Shown here one piece after another: positions 26,466-35,686 of a stretch of 64,000 bases of DNA. The notes under the pieces were generated by a model. It saw nothing but the letters and a program-made list of their open reading frames with translations. It was not told where the DNA came from and searched no databases. Source of the DNA: Sulfurospirillum sp964466465 (GTDB lineage: Bacteria; Campylobacterota; Campylobacteria; Campylobacterales; Sulfurospirillaceae); assembly GCA_964466465.1 (NCBI GenBank), contig CAYXNJ010000002.1, positions 1 to 64,000 on the forward strand, given 5' to 3'. How positions within the stretch are numbered: position 1 is the first letter of the stretch; each line of letters begins with the position of its first letter. Made by a program: the position numbers and the translations under genes.

Positions 26466-28445
26466 TCAGAACTCTTTTAAATCATCTTCGTCTAAAGGGA
26501 ACACCTCTTCATTACTGCGTTTTGTGGTAGAACTAAACGTTGGTTTCGCTTTTTTAGGTGCCATACTTATACGTTTTGGAGGTATGCTAAGGCTTGCTGT
26601 TGAAATACGTTTAGAAGGGTTGCTCTTTAGAGCTTCTTTTCCCATATCGTATCCTGCGAGGGCTGCAATTTCCGCAACACTCTCTAACATGGAGAGCGCT
26701 TGAGCATTGAGCTCTTCTGCGGCAGCTGCTGTCTCTTCAGAAGCGGACGCGTTTTGCTGGGTAATTTGATCGACTGATCCCATTGCTGTAGCGATTTGAT
26801 TCATACCTTCAGCTTGTTCTTTGGCAGAAATAGCAATCTCACCAATAAGATCCGATGTTTTCTTGATACTTAAGAGAATTTCACCAAATGACTCTTTGGT
26901 ACGATTCGCAACTTCTGTTCCTACTTTCACTTGATCAATACTTGCCTCAATAATACCCGTAATCTCTTTAGCCGCTCCCGCACTACGCTCAGCAAGATTT
27001 TTGACCTCTTCTGCAACCACGGCAAAACCTAGTCCATGTTCTCCCGCACGCGCTGCTTCAACAGCTGCGTTAAGTGCTAAAAGATTAGTTTGGAAAGCAA
27101 TTTCATCGATGGTTTTAATAATCTTTGCTATTTTTTGAGAAGAGTCTGTGATCTTCTCCATTGCAATCATAAGGTCTGCCACTTGTTGATTGCCTTGGCG
27201 TGCCGCATCGTTTGAGTGTTGGGCAAGAAGGTTAGCTTCACGACTGTTGTCGGCATTTTGATTGTTACTAGCGGTTGCTTGCTCTATGGTTGCACTCACT
27301 TCTTCCACACTGCTCGCTTGAGAACTTGCACCTTCTGCCAATGAAACAGATGCAGAGCTAATCTGCTCACTTGCACTGACCACTTGTGCGGTACCTTCAG
27401 AGAGTGATTTAACAGACTCAACCACAACTCTCACAATGCTTCGAATCAAGAAAAATGCGATAAGAATACTTAGAACCAATCCTACCATGACGCCCACAAT
27501 CATAATCCACGATGCTTTATCTAGTGAAGTGCTAGATTCATTAGCGATGTCAACAATCGTGCTAAATCCCTCCTCAATAATGGCATCAATCGCGGTGTTA
27601 AGTTCAGTTCCAATTTTAGCGCGTGTTTTTTGCTCTTCATTGGTCTCTTGCATTACACTCACAAAACCTTTAAGAGAGTTTTCATACACTTTGACAGAAG
27701 CTTCCATGGCACTAAGATAGCCTAAGTTGAGCGTATCGGTTGTTTGAGCTCTAAGCGTACTAATGTGTTTGTAAATAGCATCAAATTTTTGAATAGCACT
27801 GTCTAAAACAGCAGGATCACGTAACACTTGTGCTCGTTGTCCATACACCCTAGAATAGGTCGCAACGTCTAAAATATCCCCTAATTTTTCGAGTTTTTCA
27901 TAACGTTGTTTCAATACCACAGGCGTTGCACGCTCATTAATCTCTTTAGCAAAAAGTTCTTCTTGAGCTGCACGATACTCCGAAGTACTTTTAAGAAAAA
28001 TAGCCGCATTACTGACCATGGCTGCATCTAATGTTTTCTTCTTTGCAAGTGTTTTTTCACTGCGCTCAACCGATGCCAAATAATCTACAAGTGATTTCGT
28101 CGCATTTTTTTGATGCTCTAAAAGCTTTTTAAGATTGTACTTTTTGCCTAATTCCTCGGCTTTTGCTAAATTGGTTTGCAATTCAGCAAAATTTTTCTTT
28201 GCTTTTGTGAGTGCATTTTCATCATCAAGGTCAGAGAACGCTTGAATGTTATAACGTCCAGCACTTACATTTTGCAAAATATCATTAGCAATGCTCACTT
28301 CAGGAACGTAAATTTGTGATAAACGTGAAGAATCAGAAGAGGCACTACGCATATTTATAATGCCTGTGAGTCCTATAATCAAAACGATTGCTATTAAAAC
28401 CCCAAATCCTAACGAGATTCTAAATCCTAATGTTGCGTGCTTCAT
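26466..28445 (-). CDS. Methyl-accepting chemotaxis protein with helical periplasmic sensor
   Basis: 659 aa from the ATG at 28445 (AAGGAG before it, overlapping the cheW TGA). Two membrane helices (about 8-30 and 312-335) enclose an all-helical periplasmic domain of about 280 residues, consistent with the helical bimodular (HBM) sensor type. The signalling hairpin tip is IAFQTNLLALNAAVEAARAG. The C-terminal extension of about 60 residues ends in an acidic stretch and DDLKEF, loosely like the NWETF-type docking pentapeptide for CheR/CheB. Dedicated receptor of this operon. Confidence 0.95.
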   Translation of the reverse strand: MKHATLGFRISLGFGVLIAIVLIIGLTGIINMRSASSDSSRLSQIYVPEVSIANDILQNVSAGRYNIQAFSDLDDENALTKAKKNFAELQTNLAKAEELGKKYNLKKLLEHQKNATKSLVDYLASVERSEKTLAKKKTLDAAMVSNAAIFLKSTSEYRAAQEELFAKEINERATPVVLKQRYEKLEKLGDILDVATYSRVYGQRAQVLRDPAVLDSAIQKFDAIYKHISTLRAQTTDTLNLGYLSAMEASVKVYENSLKGFVSVMQETNEEQKTRAKIGTELNTAIDAIIEEGFSTIVDIANESSTSLDKASWIMIVGVMVGLVLSILIAFFLIRSIVRVVVESVKSLSEGTAQVVSASEQISSASVSLAEGASSQASSVEEVSATIEQATASNNQNADNSREANLLAQHSNDAARQGNQQVADLMIAMEKITDSSQKIAKIIKTIDEIAFQTNLLALNAAVEAARAGEHGLGFAVVAEEVKNLAERSAGAAKEITGIIEASIDQVKVGTEVANRTKESFGEILLSIKKTSDLIGEIAISAKEQAEGMNQIATAMGSVDQITQQNASASEETAAAAEELNAQALSMLESVAEIAALAGYDMGKEALKSNPSKRISTASLSIPPKRISMAPKKAKPTFSSTTKRSNEEVFPLDEDDLKEF

Positions 28446-28951
28446 CACTTCTCCTTTGCTTGTTCACTAACTGTTTTACTAAGATTTTGTACCATATTTA
28501 ACTCTTCTTCTCCAAACAGAGCGAGAAGATCTAAGATCATCACTACTTTTTGTTTATGTTGCGCCATATTTTTGATAAACCTTGTATCGATATGCCCTCC
28601 AAATTCAGGAGGGAGACTGAGGTGTTCATCATCAACATTAATAACCTCTTCCACCTTATCAACAATAAAACCAATTAACTTTTCTGCTAGTTTAATAATG
28701 ACGATTGCGGTGTACATTTGCGGAGGAATGGTCGGCATATCAAATTTAAGACGCATATCAACAACAGGGATAATGTTGCCCCTTAAATTCATAACACCTT
28801 TGATAAACTTGGGTGTTTTTGGCACGGGAGTCGTCTTCATCATCGCAATGATCTCTTTGACATCACCGATGTTCACTCCATAGATTTCATCTTCCAAATA
28901 AAAAGTCAAAAAGCGATTATTCGCCCTTTCTGCTCGTTTGGCTGGTTCCAT
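28445..28951 (-). CDS. cheW: Chemotaxis coupling protein
   Basis: 168 aa CheW: RFLTFYLEDEIYGVNIGDVK, then VMNLRGNIIPVVDMRLKF and the final VDKVEEVINV. Couples MCP to CheA. The C-terminal extension beyond the standard domain (about 25 residues) is hydrophilic. Second gene in the operon after cheY. Confidence 0.96.
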   Translation of the reverse strand: MEPAKRAERANNRFLTFYLEDEIYGVNIGDVKEIIAMMKTTPVPKTPKFIKGVMNLRGNIIPVVDMRLKFDMPTIPPQMYTAIVIIKLAEKLIGFIVDKVEEVINVDDEHLSLPPEFGGHIDTRFIKNMAQHKQKVVMILDLLALFGEEELNMVQNLSKTVSEQAKEK

Positions 28952-28953
28952 TG

Positions 28954-29340
28954 TTATAACCCCAGTACCATATTGATCGCTTTGACAAGTTTGTCATCGC
29001 TAAAAGGTTTGACCATCCATCCAGTCACACCAATGGCTTTGCCACGTGCTTTCATTTCAGGAGAGCTTTCTGTTGTCAGAATTAAAATAGGTCTGTTTTT
29101 AAATTTTTCATGACTTTTAAGTTCGGTTGCAAGGTCAAGTCCACTCATCTGCGCCATATTAATATCGCTAATAAGTAAATCATAATCCTCACTGCCATTT
29201 AAGAGAGCATCACGTAATTCAGCAGGGTTGAGATAGGTAGCAAACTGGATGTTCCCCTTGTTAACCATCTCCTCCAAAGCCATTTGTGCTGTTGCGAGAA
29301 TTGTTTTAGAATCATCCACTAAAATCACTCGTTTACTCAC
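28954..29340 (-). CDS. cheY: Chemotaxis response regulator
   Basis: 128 aa single receiver with LVDDSKTIL, phospho-acceptor in LLISDINMAQMSG, LILTTESS and MVKPFSDD. The ATTESS-like switch region and the GWMVKPF motif fit CheY-type proteins rather than transcription factors. GTG start at 29340 with AAAGGAG 5 bases before it. First gene of the chemosensory operon. Confidence 0.93.
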   Translation of the reverse strand: MSKRVILVDDSKTILATAQMALEEMVNKGNIQFATYLNPAELRDALLNGSEDYDLLISDINMAQMSGLDLATELKSHEKFKNRPILILTTESSPEMKARGKAIGVTGWMVKPFSDDKLVKAINMVLGL

Positions 29341-29508
29341 GTCATCTCCTTTCTATTAGTCCAAGACATTTTCAATTTCGTGACAAATGTCACGTGTAGT
29401 ACCTGAAAATATAACTTAAAGAATATTAAAAATGCGTTAACAACGGCGAAAAAAAGGCGTTTTTGAAAAGGAATTGATTTTGCTTTTATTTCAAGCAAAG
29501 GAGAAACT

Positions 29509-30036
29509 ATGAAACTGCATCTCACTTCTGATTCTATTACCATTCATGTTGCAGAAAACTCATCTCACTATTTACACATATGCCGCGTCTTAACACACGC
29601 ATTAGGTCGTTCTTTTTGGGTCAATGAAACACTGATTAATTTTGAAATATCGCATGAGTGGCAAAGACGAAAAGCATTTTTAACCTCTTTGTATTATAGC
29701 TGCGCTTTTGCTTCGAAAACCCACAATGCCACTTTTTTAGAAAAGCTTCTTTTAGCTTCTAATAAGCCCATCAAACTCGTTAAGAAAAAACGTCAACACT
29801 GCCCTACGCAAACGCGTATGAACTCTAATGATCCTTACAGTATATTGAATGCAAATGAAACAGAAAGCTTAGAAAGTATTCGCCAAAAATACCTTTCACT
29901 TGCTAAAGCTTATCATCCTGATAGCATCGCATCTAAGGATGCAAGTAGTGTGAAAAATTTTACAGCAAAGTTTCAGAAAATTCAAGAGGCATACTCCGCT
30001 ATTAAGCTAGAAAAAACGAAAAAACATGCCGCATAA
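29509..30036 (+). CDS. J-domain protein with C-terminal DnaJ-like domain
   Basis: 175 aa. The C-terminal 65 residues form a J-domain (DPYSILNANETESLESIRQK) with the HPD motif in AKAYHPDSI needed to stimulate DnaK. The N-terminal about 100 residues are unrecognised. C-terminal placement of the J-domain resembles DjlA/TerB-type co-chaperones, but no TerB motif was seen. AAAGGAG lies 8 bases before the ATG. Next to tRNA-Ala and divergent from the chemosensory operon. Confidence 0.85.
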   Translation: MKLHLTSDSITIHVAENSSHYLHICRVLTHALGRSFWVNETLINFEISHEWQRRKAFLTSLYYSCAFASKTHNATFLEKLLLASNKPIKLVKKKRQHCPTQTRMNSNDPYSILNANETESLESIRQKYLSLAKAYHPDSIASKDASSVKNFTAKFQKIQEAYSAIKLEKTKKHAA

Positions 30037-30083
30037 AAACCAATCTTTAAGGTTCTCTTGGTAAAATACTCTCTTTCTTCAAT

Positions 30084-30159
30084 GGGGTGTTAGCTCAGCT
30101 GGGAGAGCGCAACGCTGGCAGCGTTGAGGTCAGGGGTTCGATCCCCCTACACTCCACCA
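30084..30159 (+). tRNA. tRNA-Ala (anticodon GGC), CCA encoded
   Basis: Full cloverleaf: acceptor GGGGTGT pairs with ACACTCC and includes the G3-U70 wobble that marks alanine tRNAs. D arm GCTC-AGCTGGGA-GAGC, anticodon stem CAACG/CGTTG with loop CTGGCAG (anticodon GGC), T arm AGGGG-TTCGATC-CCCCT. The CCA end is encoded. Reads GCC and GCU codons. Confidence 0.97.
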
Positions 30160-30179
30160 CGTATTTTAAGAATTTTAGT

Positions 30180-31142
30180 TCATTTTCTAAATTGATTCAC
30201 CACAAAATCTCCCACCAAATTTTTTCGACTAAACTTTGAACACTCCGTCACAATAAAATCAACAACCCACTCAACGCCTTCATCTTCTTTTTCACCTAGT
30301 AATGTGATATTTTTTGTATGTGGGTATGTCCATCTCCCAAGCGTTGCAAGCGCGTATCCTCGCTCTTTTGCCTCTTCAAGCTTTGTTTTTCGTACCGCAT
30401 CCCAAATGACCAGCGTAGGTTTTTCAAATGCCGCGGCAATGTGTGATGGTCCTGTATCAAACCCAACGTACACATCACTTGCCCAGATCAGTGCCATCAT
30501 CTCTCGTACTGTTGTATGTTTGGGTGTAAAAAGAGGAAGAGATTTATGATGAAATTTATCGTGCCCTACTTGAAAAAAACTGACGTAATTCTCAAGCTTT
30601 TCAATAAGTTTCAACCACTTTTTTTCATACCAAGCGCTCTCTTTTAACGGTGATGAATTTCCATAAGGACATAGTGCAACTAAAGGTCTGGGTAAATGAC
30701 TTAACATCTCAAGAGCCTTCTGTTTTTCTTCTTTTGTAAGGTATAAATCCCCATGTAATTTTCGTGGCTTTAGCCCCCAAGGAGCACAGATATTTTCAGT
30801 AATATGCCCAAGTTGTGGGAAATTATCCATTTCGCGCGAAACATGACGCATGATTTTAAGGTCAATAAGATCGGCATTGACAATTTCTTTGATGTAAGGG
30901 TTTTCATCTAAGATGGGATAATACGACTCGTTGATAGCAATACTCTCTTCGGTGTAAAAGTGAGGTGCCGTTAAGATTTTCAGTGCTCTTCCAAGACGGA
31001 GTGCAAACGCTTCGATCAAACGTGTATAAACCACCATACTTCCAAGCGCTGCCCAACTGGGAATGGCAAGATCACATCCATATTGCACTGCGTATTTTTT
31101 ACTGTAATAAAAAGGCTCCTTCGTTAAAAAATGCTTTTCCAT
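30180..31142 (-). CDS. GT9-family glycosyltransferase (heptosyltransferase-like)
   Basis: 320 aa. The C-terminal donor-binding half carries the GT9 hallmark VYVGFDTGPSHIAAAFEKPT and a lysine-rich CPYGNSSPLKESAW loop. GT9 enzymes add ADP-heptose or related sugars to LPS core. Here it is the last gene of a five-gene minus-strand operon with a ligase, an ATP-grasp-like protein and a racemase-family protein, 1 base after the ATP-grasp-like gene, so it may glycosylate the product of that pathway rather than LPS. Confidence 0.82.
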   Translation of the reverse strand: MEKHFLTKEPFYYSKKYAVQYGCDLAIPSWAALGSMVVYTRLIEAFALRLGRALKILTAPHFYTEESIAINESYYPILDENPYIKEIVNADLIDLKIMRHVSREMDNFPQLGHITENICAPWGLKPRKLHGDLYLTKEEKQKALEMLSHLPRPLVALCPYGNSSPLKESAWYEKKWLKLIEKLENYVSFFQVGHDKFHHKSLPLFTPKHTTVREMMALIWASDVYVGFDTGPSHIAAAFEKPTLVIWDAVRKTKLEEAKERGYALATLGRWTYPHTKNITLLGEKEDEGVEWVVDFIVTECSKFSRKNLVGDFVVNQFRK

Positions 31143-31143
31143 G

Positions 31144-32355
31144 CTATTTGTGGCTTACTACCACAGGCATCATAGGGCTTAATCCAAAAGGATCACTGTA
31201 GCCATAAGCTCTAAAGTTAGAAAATTCACCATTAAAAAACTCTGTTCTTAGCTGTGCTCTCCAAGGACGAATTGGCATAGAATTTTCATCTTCATAATAG
31301 ATTTCTTCTGCATTAAAAAGCTCTTGAACCACATAATGATCAGCTTCATTTTGGAGAATTTCTTCCATTTTTTGAAGTGTTGGCTGAATGTAAACACCTT
31401 GTGTATGGAAGTTGTCAATCGGTTTTAAAACCACACGATTCGTATTGTTAAAAGATTCACACACTTCTCTAGCACTTGAAAACTCACTCATTAAATGGGT
31501 TTTAAGCGTGATACCTTGTAATATTTCCACCTCATGCGCATTTAAGCCATAATCACCCGCATAAAGGTGTGAAAGCCGTGTCAAAAATCGTTTATCGCCC
31601 ATCGTCCAACACCAAGGGTTAGGAAAAAAAAGGTCAGGTACATTTTTATAAAGCTTTGTATAGTTTGCAAACACTTTGCTATTGTGCTCCCAAATACGAG
31701 GAATAACAATGTTAAAAACACCATCATACTCCTCATCTTCCCACATAGGTTTATTTGATGAAGAAAGTTTCGCATCTTTTGCATACACGACTGTAGCGTT
31801 TATACCATAGGCGTTCAAACACTTTTCCAGATATTTATAGTGTTCGAAGTAGTGCACACTCAATCCCATATGATTGACCGCCAAGGCAATTTTAGTGCCC
31901 AAAAATCTTTTTTTGAGAAAGTTGGCTAACTTTTGCTCAAATCCATCGGCAAAAATTTCAAAAGGGTAATCAAAGTTTTGGGAGAAGAGCTTAGGAAAAA
32001 GCTCTACAAATCCTATATTGCCTGGCAAAAAGAAGTTCAATTCAATGAGTTTTACCGCATCACCCTTAATGTGAAAGTCCGCACACCCCACAAAATCTTC
32101 TTGTGTGATAGCAACTTTAGGCAAGAACCATCCCCTCTGATAGACACTCTCTTGATATGCCTTCGAGCTTAAAAGTTTAATGAGTATGGGTAAAATCTCA
32201 TTTTTGATCTTTGCAGCCATAGATGCTTTCACAAAATAAGGCGATGTTGAGAGGTTATACAACTTACCCGATTGCGCTTCAAAGTCATTTTGATACTGTG
32301 TATAACGCGCTTTGCTGAAATGTTCACTGTAAAATTTTTTATATTCGCTGTGCAT
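31144..32355 (-). CDS. ATP-grasp-like ligase candidate
   Basis: 403 aa. Not a standard family to me, but the C-terminal part reads like an ATP-grasp fold: RVVLKPIDNFHTQGVYIQP (nucleotide-binding Lys), VVQELFNAEEIYYED (hinge), then WRAQLRTEFFNGEFSNFRAY (metal/phosphate residues). The N-terminal part has VKLIELNFFLPG, similar to ATP-grasp proteins that act on glutathionylspermidine-like or peptide substrates. Such enzymes join a carboxylate to an amine. It overlaps the AMP-ligase gene by one base. Substrate unknown; ATP-grasp assignment is inference. Confidence 0.55.
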   Translation of the reverse strand: MHSEYKKFYSEHFSKARYTQYQNDFEAQSGKLYNLSTSPYFVKASMAAKIKNEILPILIKLLSSKAYQESVYQRGWFLPKVAITQEDFVGCADFHIKGDAVKLIELNFFLPGNIGFVELFPKLFSQNFDYPFEIFADGFEQKLANFLKKRFLGTKIALAVNHMGLSVHYFEHYKYLEKCLNAYGINATVVYAKDAKLSSSNKPMWEDEEYDGVFNIVIPRIWEHNSKVFANYTKLYKNVPDLFFPNPWCWTMGDKRFLTRLSHLYAGDYGLNAHEVEILQGITLKTHLMSEFSSAREVCESFNNTNRVVLKPIDNFHTQGVYIQPTLQKMEEILQNEADHYVVQELFNAEEIYYEDENSMPIRPWRAQLRTEFFNGEFSNFRAYGYSDPFGLSPMMPVVVSHK

Positions 32356-33869
32356 TAATCATCCAATGTTATGAAGTAAGGGTCATTATTTTTGGCTAAC
32401 AATTTGGCTAAATCATCGCGTTTGATTTTGCCTAAATCTGTTCGTGGAATTTTCTCTTCAAAATAGATTTTTTTGGGGATTTTGTAACGATACAAAGGCG
32501 TTTCATCTACTTTAAATTTTGTTTTAAGCAGATGATATATCTCTTGGCTTAACTGCTTTTTATCAGTCATCTGATCAAGAACAACCACAAGTCCTATTTG
32601 ATGAAACGAACATTCGTCGCTTAAGGGACATACACCCGCGTCTTTGATACTTCTATGTTCAAGTACAACATTTTCAAGCTCAGAAGGAAAGATTTTTAAC
32701 CCATCAATGCTAATGGTATCTTTGATACGACCCAGTACTTGAATAAGCCCATTTTCATGCACTCTGCCTATATCACCACTCTTAAACCATTCATCGATAA
32801 AGCCCTCATCTCCTCTTCCAAGATACCCTTTCATCACATTCGCACCTCTAATGAGAATTTCTCCTTCACCTTGTGCATTAATGCTCTCAATCTTTATCTC
32901 AACACCCTCTACCACACGACCTGTAAAATGTTCGTAACCACTATTGTTTCGGCATACATTCACAATACATCGACTCGCTTCAGTAGAACCATAATAGGTA
33001 CAAAAATGAAGATACGGCAGTAAGCTCAACAACTCTTCAATCACCTCTTTTCGCATTGGTGTTACATTGGCAAGGGCATAATGAAGCTTCTGCCCTACAA
33101 GAGCAAATTTCGTTTTATGCTCTTTTAAAAGCTTTACAATAATGCTAGGAGTGAGTAACACTCCTGTAATATTTTCCTGCTCAATGACATCTAACAACAT
33201 CTCAAGACTCTCATGATTCATATGCGCATAAAAGCCTGGTAAAAGGCGTATCGAATTGCCCAGCATCAAACACGCATGAAAATGCCCCAAACCACCCGTA
33301 GAACCTAAAGGCATAAAAATGACCTCTTTCTCTTTTTGCTCTTCCATACGAGCCATATGTATGAGTGTTTGTGTCACAAAGAGGATATTTTCATGTGTTG
33401 TTTGTACGGCTTTTGGAGTGGATGTTGTGCCACTCGTAAACATCAGATACGCAACCTCTGATCTATCTCCATTGTTAGCGTTCAAAGGTTTATACGCATC
33501 ATAATCAAGCCGATTAATCACAATACACCCACTCAATAACTCTTTAAAATGTGTACTAATAATCGCTTTAGCATGGCACACTTTAGCGGCAAATATGACG
33601 TAATCATTTTCTCGTTCAGGATAGAGATGCACACAAATAGCACCTATCTGCAACAGAGCCATGTACGTTAAAAGATGCTGGCTTTTCTGCTCCAAATGCA
33701 CCAAGACATAATCGCCTTTTACAATCCCTTTTGTTTGCAACAACCTGCTTAATTTTAAAACATCCTCATAAAAGGTTTTAAAGCTCCAACACCTATCTTC
33801 TTCATACACAAAAGGGGTATGAGGTGAGAATTTTGCCCATTTTTGTAAATAATCAACGATAGAAAACAT
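32355..33869 (-). CDS. AMP-forming acyl/amino-acid ligase (ANL superfamily)
   Basis: 504 aa. Core motifs are in order: A3 LMFTSGTTSTPKAV, A5 YYGSTEASR, A7 KSGDIGR, A8 GRIKDTISIDGLKIFP, and the A10 lysine in TDLGKIKRDD. It activates a carboxylic acid as an adenylate and could pass it to CoA, a carrier protein or an amine. No carrier domain is fused and no carrier protein gene is nearby, so it may feed CoA or the neighbouring acyltransferase. One base separates its start from the racemase-like stop. Confidence 0.88.
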   Translation of the reverse strand: MFSIVDYLQKWAKFSPHTPFVYEEDRCWSFKTFYEDVLKLSRLLQTKGIVKGDYVLVHLEQKSQHLLTYMALLQIGAICVHLYPERENDYVIFAAKVCHAKAIISTHFKELLSGCIVINRLDYDAYKPLNANNGDRSEVAYLMFTSGTTSTPKAVQTTHENILFVTQTLIHMARMEEQKEKEVIFMPLGSTGGLGHFHACLMLGNSIRLLPGFYAHMNHESLEMLLDVIEQENITGVLLTPSIIVKLLKEHKTKFALVGQKLHYALANVTPMRKEVIEELLSLLPYLHFCTYYGSTEASRCIVNVCRNNSGYEHFTGRVVEGVEIKIESINAQGEGEILIRGANVMKGYLGRGDEGFIDEWFKSGDIGRVHENGLIQVLGRIKDTISIDGLKIFPSELENVVLEHRSIKDAGVCPLSDECSFHQIGLVVVLDQMTDKKQLSQEIYHLLKTKFKVDETPLYRYKIPKKIYFEEKIPRTDLGKIKRDDLAKLLAKNNDPYFITLDD

Positions 33870-34784
33870 CTATTTCCTTGAATCTGTCAAAGTTTCTAAG
33901 GTAAGAATTAAGGGATCAAAAAGGGTTGTTGAACCTAGATACTCTTGTATATCATACGGTGCTTTTTGCTTGAGCGAATCCACAATAATAGGAATTTCGG
34001 TACATCCCATTAACAATCGTGTTGCTCCATAATCTCTTAACGCTTGGAAAACTTTGATTGCATTTAACAACATACTGTTTTTATCAAAAGATTTGACACC
34101 TTCAATAGCTAATGTCAGCTGTTTTTGGTACTGAGACAAAGAGGGGATCATGTGTAAGGAATAAATATGCCTAGAGTCTCCATACACGCTCATTTGTGCC
34201 GCAAAACTGGTTTGTAAAGCAATACATTTAAGCTTTCCAAACCGTTCACTTGTTTTTTCAACAGACGCCTTAAGAGAATGAAAACGTATTTTTCTCTCTT
34301 TATGAGAGCTATGCGTGTAAAAATACTTTAGCGCCATCTCCATATAAGGATGAGCGCTATTGCATAAAACAATCAGTTCGATACTTTTATGCTGAGGGCA
34401 TTGTGACACTGCAAGATCCAGTGCTTTAAAGAGACTGGCAGCTATATCATTGAGTGAGTCTCGCTTTGGGACAAAACAGGCTTGAAAAAGGGTAATAGAA
34501 TACTCATCTTTTAAAAACTCTAAACATGCTTTCATCCCATGTGCCCCTGCTAAAGGTCCCATGCCACCTAAGAGCAGTATATGAGTATGACATCCACCCC
34601 CTAGAGGAATATAGGTCAATACCCCTGAGCTAAAACATTGATCGGCAAGGCTTTGATGGGATTTTTTAAGCTGATCAGCCTCTTGATGCAAACGATCAAT
34701 ATACGCATCTAAATAGCGCATAATCTCTTCTGAATTATTGAAAAGAGTGGTATTAAATGCTAAGGTAGGCGACTGGGACATCAT
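33870..34784 (-). CDS. Asp/Glu racemase-family enzyme
   Basis: 304 aa. LLGGMGPLAG (substrate loop), the first catalytic-Cys motif VLCNSAHPY and the second MGCTEIPI are all present, so both thiols of the two-base mechanism exist. A 60-residue N-terminal extension precedes the core. Family members racemise Asp/Glu or act as hydantoin racemases or maleate isomerases. Position between ligase and helical protein genes suggests it supplies a D-amino acid or an isomerised acid to the pathway. Two adjacent ATG codons are possible starts. Confidence 0.8.
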   Translation of the reverse strand: MMSQSPTLAFNTTLFNNSEEIMRYLDAYIDRLHQEADQLKKSHQSLADQCFSSGVLTYIPLGGGCHTHILLLGGMGPLAGAHGMKACLEFLKDEYSITLFQACFVPKRDSLNDIAASLFKALDLAVSQCPQHKSIELIVLCNSAHPYMEMALKYFYTHSSHKERKIRFHSLKASVEKTSERFGKLKCIALQTSFAAQMSVYGDSRHIYSLHMIPSLSQYQKQLTLAIEGVKSFDKNSMLLNAIKVFQALRDYGATRLLMGCTEIPIIVDSLKQKAPYDIQEYLGSTTLFDPLILTLETLTDSRK

Positions 34785-34795
34785 TACACTCCTTC

Positions 34796-35626
34796 TTAGA
34801 GGTCTTTACCAAATTTTTGAGATATTGCCTCAAAGGCAAGCAAAATAAGATCAATATATGTGTTAATGACCTCTGAAACTAACGCTTTTGTTATCTTCTC
34901 ACCTGAAGCCTCTTCGTATTTTTGAATAGCATTGAGAACAGCTAAAAAGTGATGAATCTCTGTTTCATACTGGTTGTGCACATCAATGTAACGAATAGCG
35001 TCTTCAAGCACATTTCCTTTTAGGTCATAAAATTTTTCCATGCTGTATTTGAACGTTTGATAGCTGTATGCGTATTCGGCATGGTTGTAAAACTCAGAGA
35101 CCATGTTGATACATAAAGCATAAGGAATCGTATTTAAAAGCATACTGCGATAAACCCACTCTGAAAAATCATTTGCCTCATTCGTATCGTAATATCTTAA
35201 TTTCCACTCATCACTTTTGAGCATCGCATAGGCGAACTCATCGTACAATCTTCCGTGTGAAATTGCATCAAATCCAAGCCCCAAATCTTCATGACTTGTA
35301 CTTGCATTAAACGCTGAAGCTTCTAGGTAATCTAGCTTTTGATGAGGATTTTTACACTCAAAACCTAACGTATTGAGTCTGCAAGAAAGCCCATAAATAG
35401 GCAACATTTTCAAGTGTGTTGCTTTCCAACCGTTGAGAAAAAAGCTCATCGTTTTATTGGGATATTTTTTAGAACACACTTTTCTAAAGATAGATTCAAT
35501 TTTTGCAAAGCTCTCTTTTTTACTTGCCATTGTCGTTGCAATCGCTTCTTTGATAATGCTTGGCGGTAGCATATCTATCACATCTTGCATCGTCTCTAAC
35601 ATAGATCTTTGTACTTGAAGGCTCAT
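34796..35626 (-). CDS. Unrecognised helical protein, possibly heme-oxygenase-like fold
   Basis: 276 aa from the ATG at 35626, which has AAAGGGG 6 bases before it; the 11-codon upstream extension lacks one. It is highly helical. Possible metal ligands are spaced as in heme-oxygenase-like diiron oxidases: STSHEDLG, a SEFYNHAEY helix (E-x3-H) and a DVHNQYETEIHH helix (H-x3-E-x3-H). The match is by spacing only, and TenA- or PqqC-like roles are equally possible. First gene of the minus-strand operon, whose TATAAT (35658-35663) lies next to the large inverted repeat. Confidence 0.55.
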   Translation of the reverse strand: MSLQVQRSMLETMQDVIDMLPPSIIKEAIATTMASKKESFAKIESIFRKVCSKKYPNKTMSFFLNGWKATHLKMLPIYGLSCRLNTLGFECKNPHQKLDYLEASAFNASTSHEDLGLGFDAISHGRLYDEFAYAMLKSDEWKLRYYDTNEANDFSEWVYRSMLLNTIPYALCINMVSEFYNHAEYAYSYQTFKYSMEKFYDLKGNVLEDAIRYIDVHNQYETEIHHFLAVLNAIQKYEEASGEKITKALVSEVINTYIDLILLAFEAISQKFGKDL

Positions 35627-35657
35627 TTTTTCCCCTTTCATAATAAACGTTTCATCC

Positions 35658-35686
35658 ATTATAAAGAAAGCGCGTCACAGTTTGCG
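35658..35686 (-). promoter_or_regulatory. Predicted promoter of the five-gene biosynthetic operon
   Basis: On the minus strand a perfect TATAAT (35658-35663) lies 17 bases from a CGCAAA at the -35 position (35681-35686), which falls inside the left arm of the inverted repeat. Predicted start at about 35651 gives a short leader before the ATG at 35626. The poor -35 with flanking repeats suggests an activator-dependent promoter. Confidence 0.5.
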
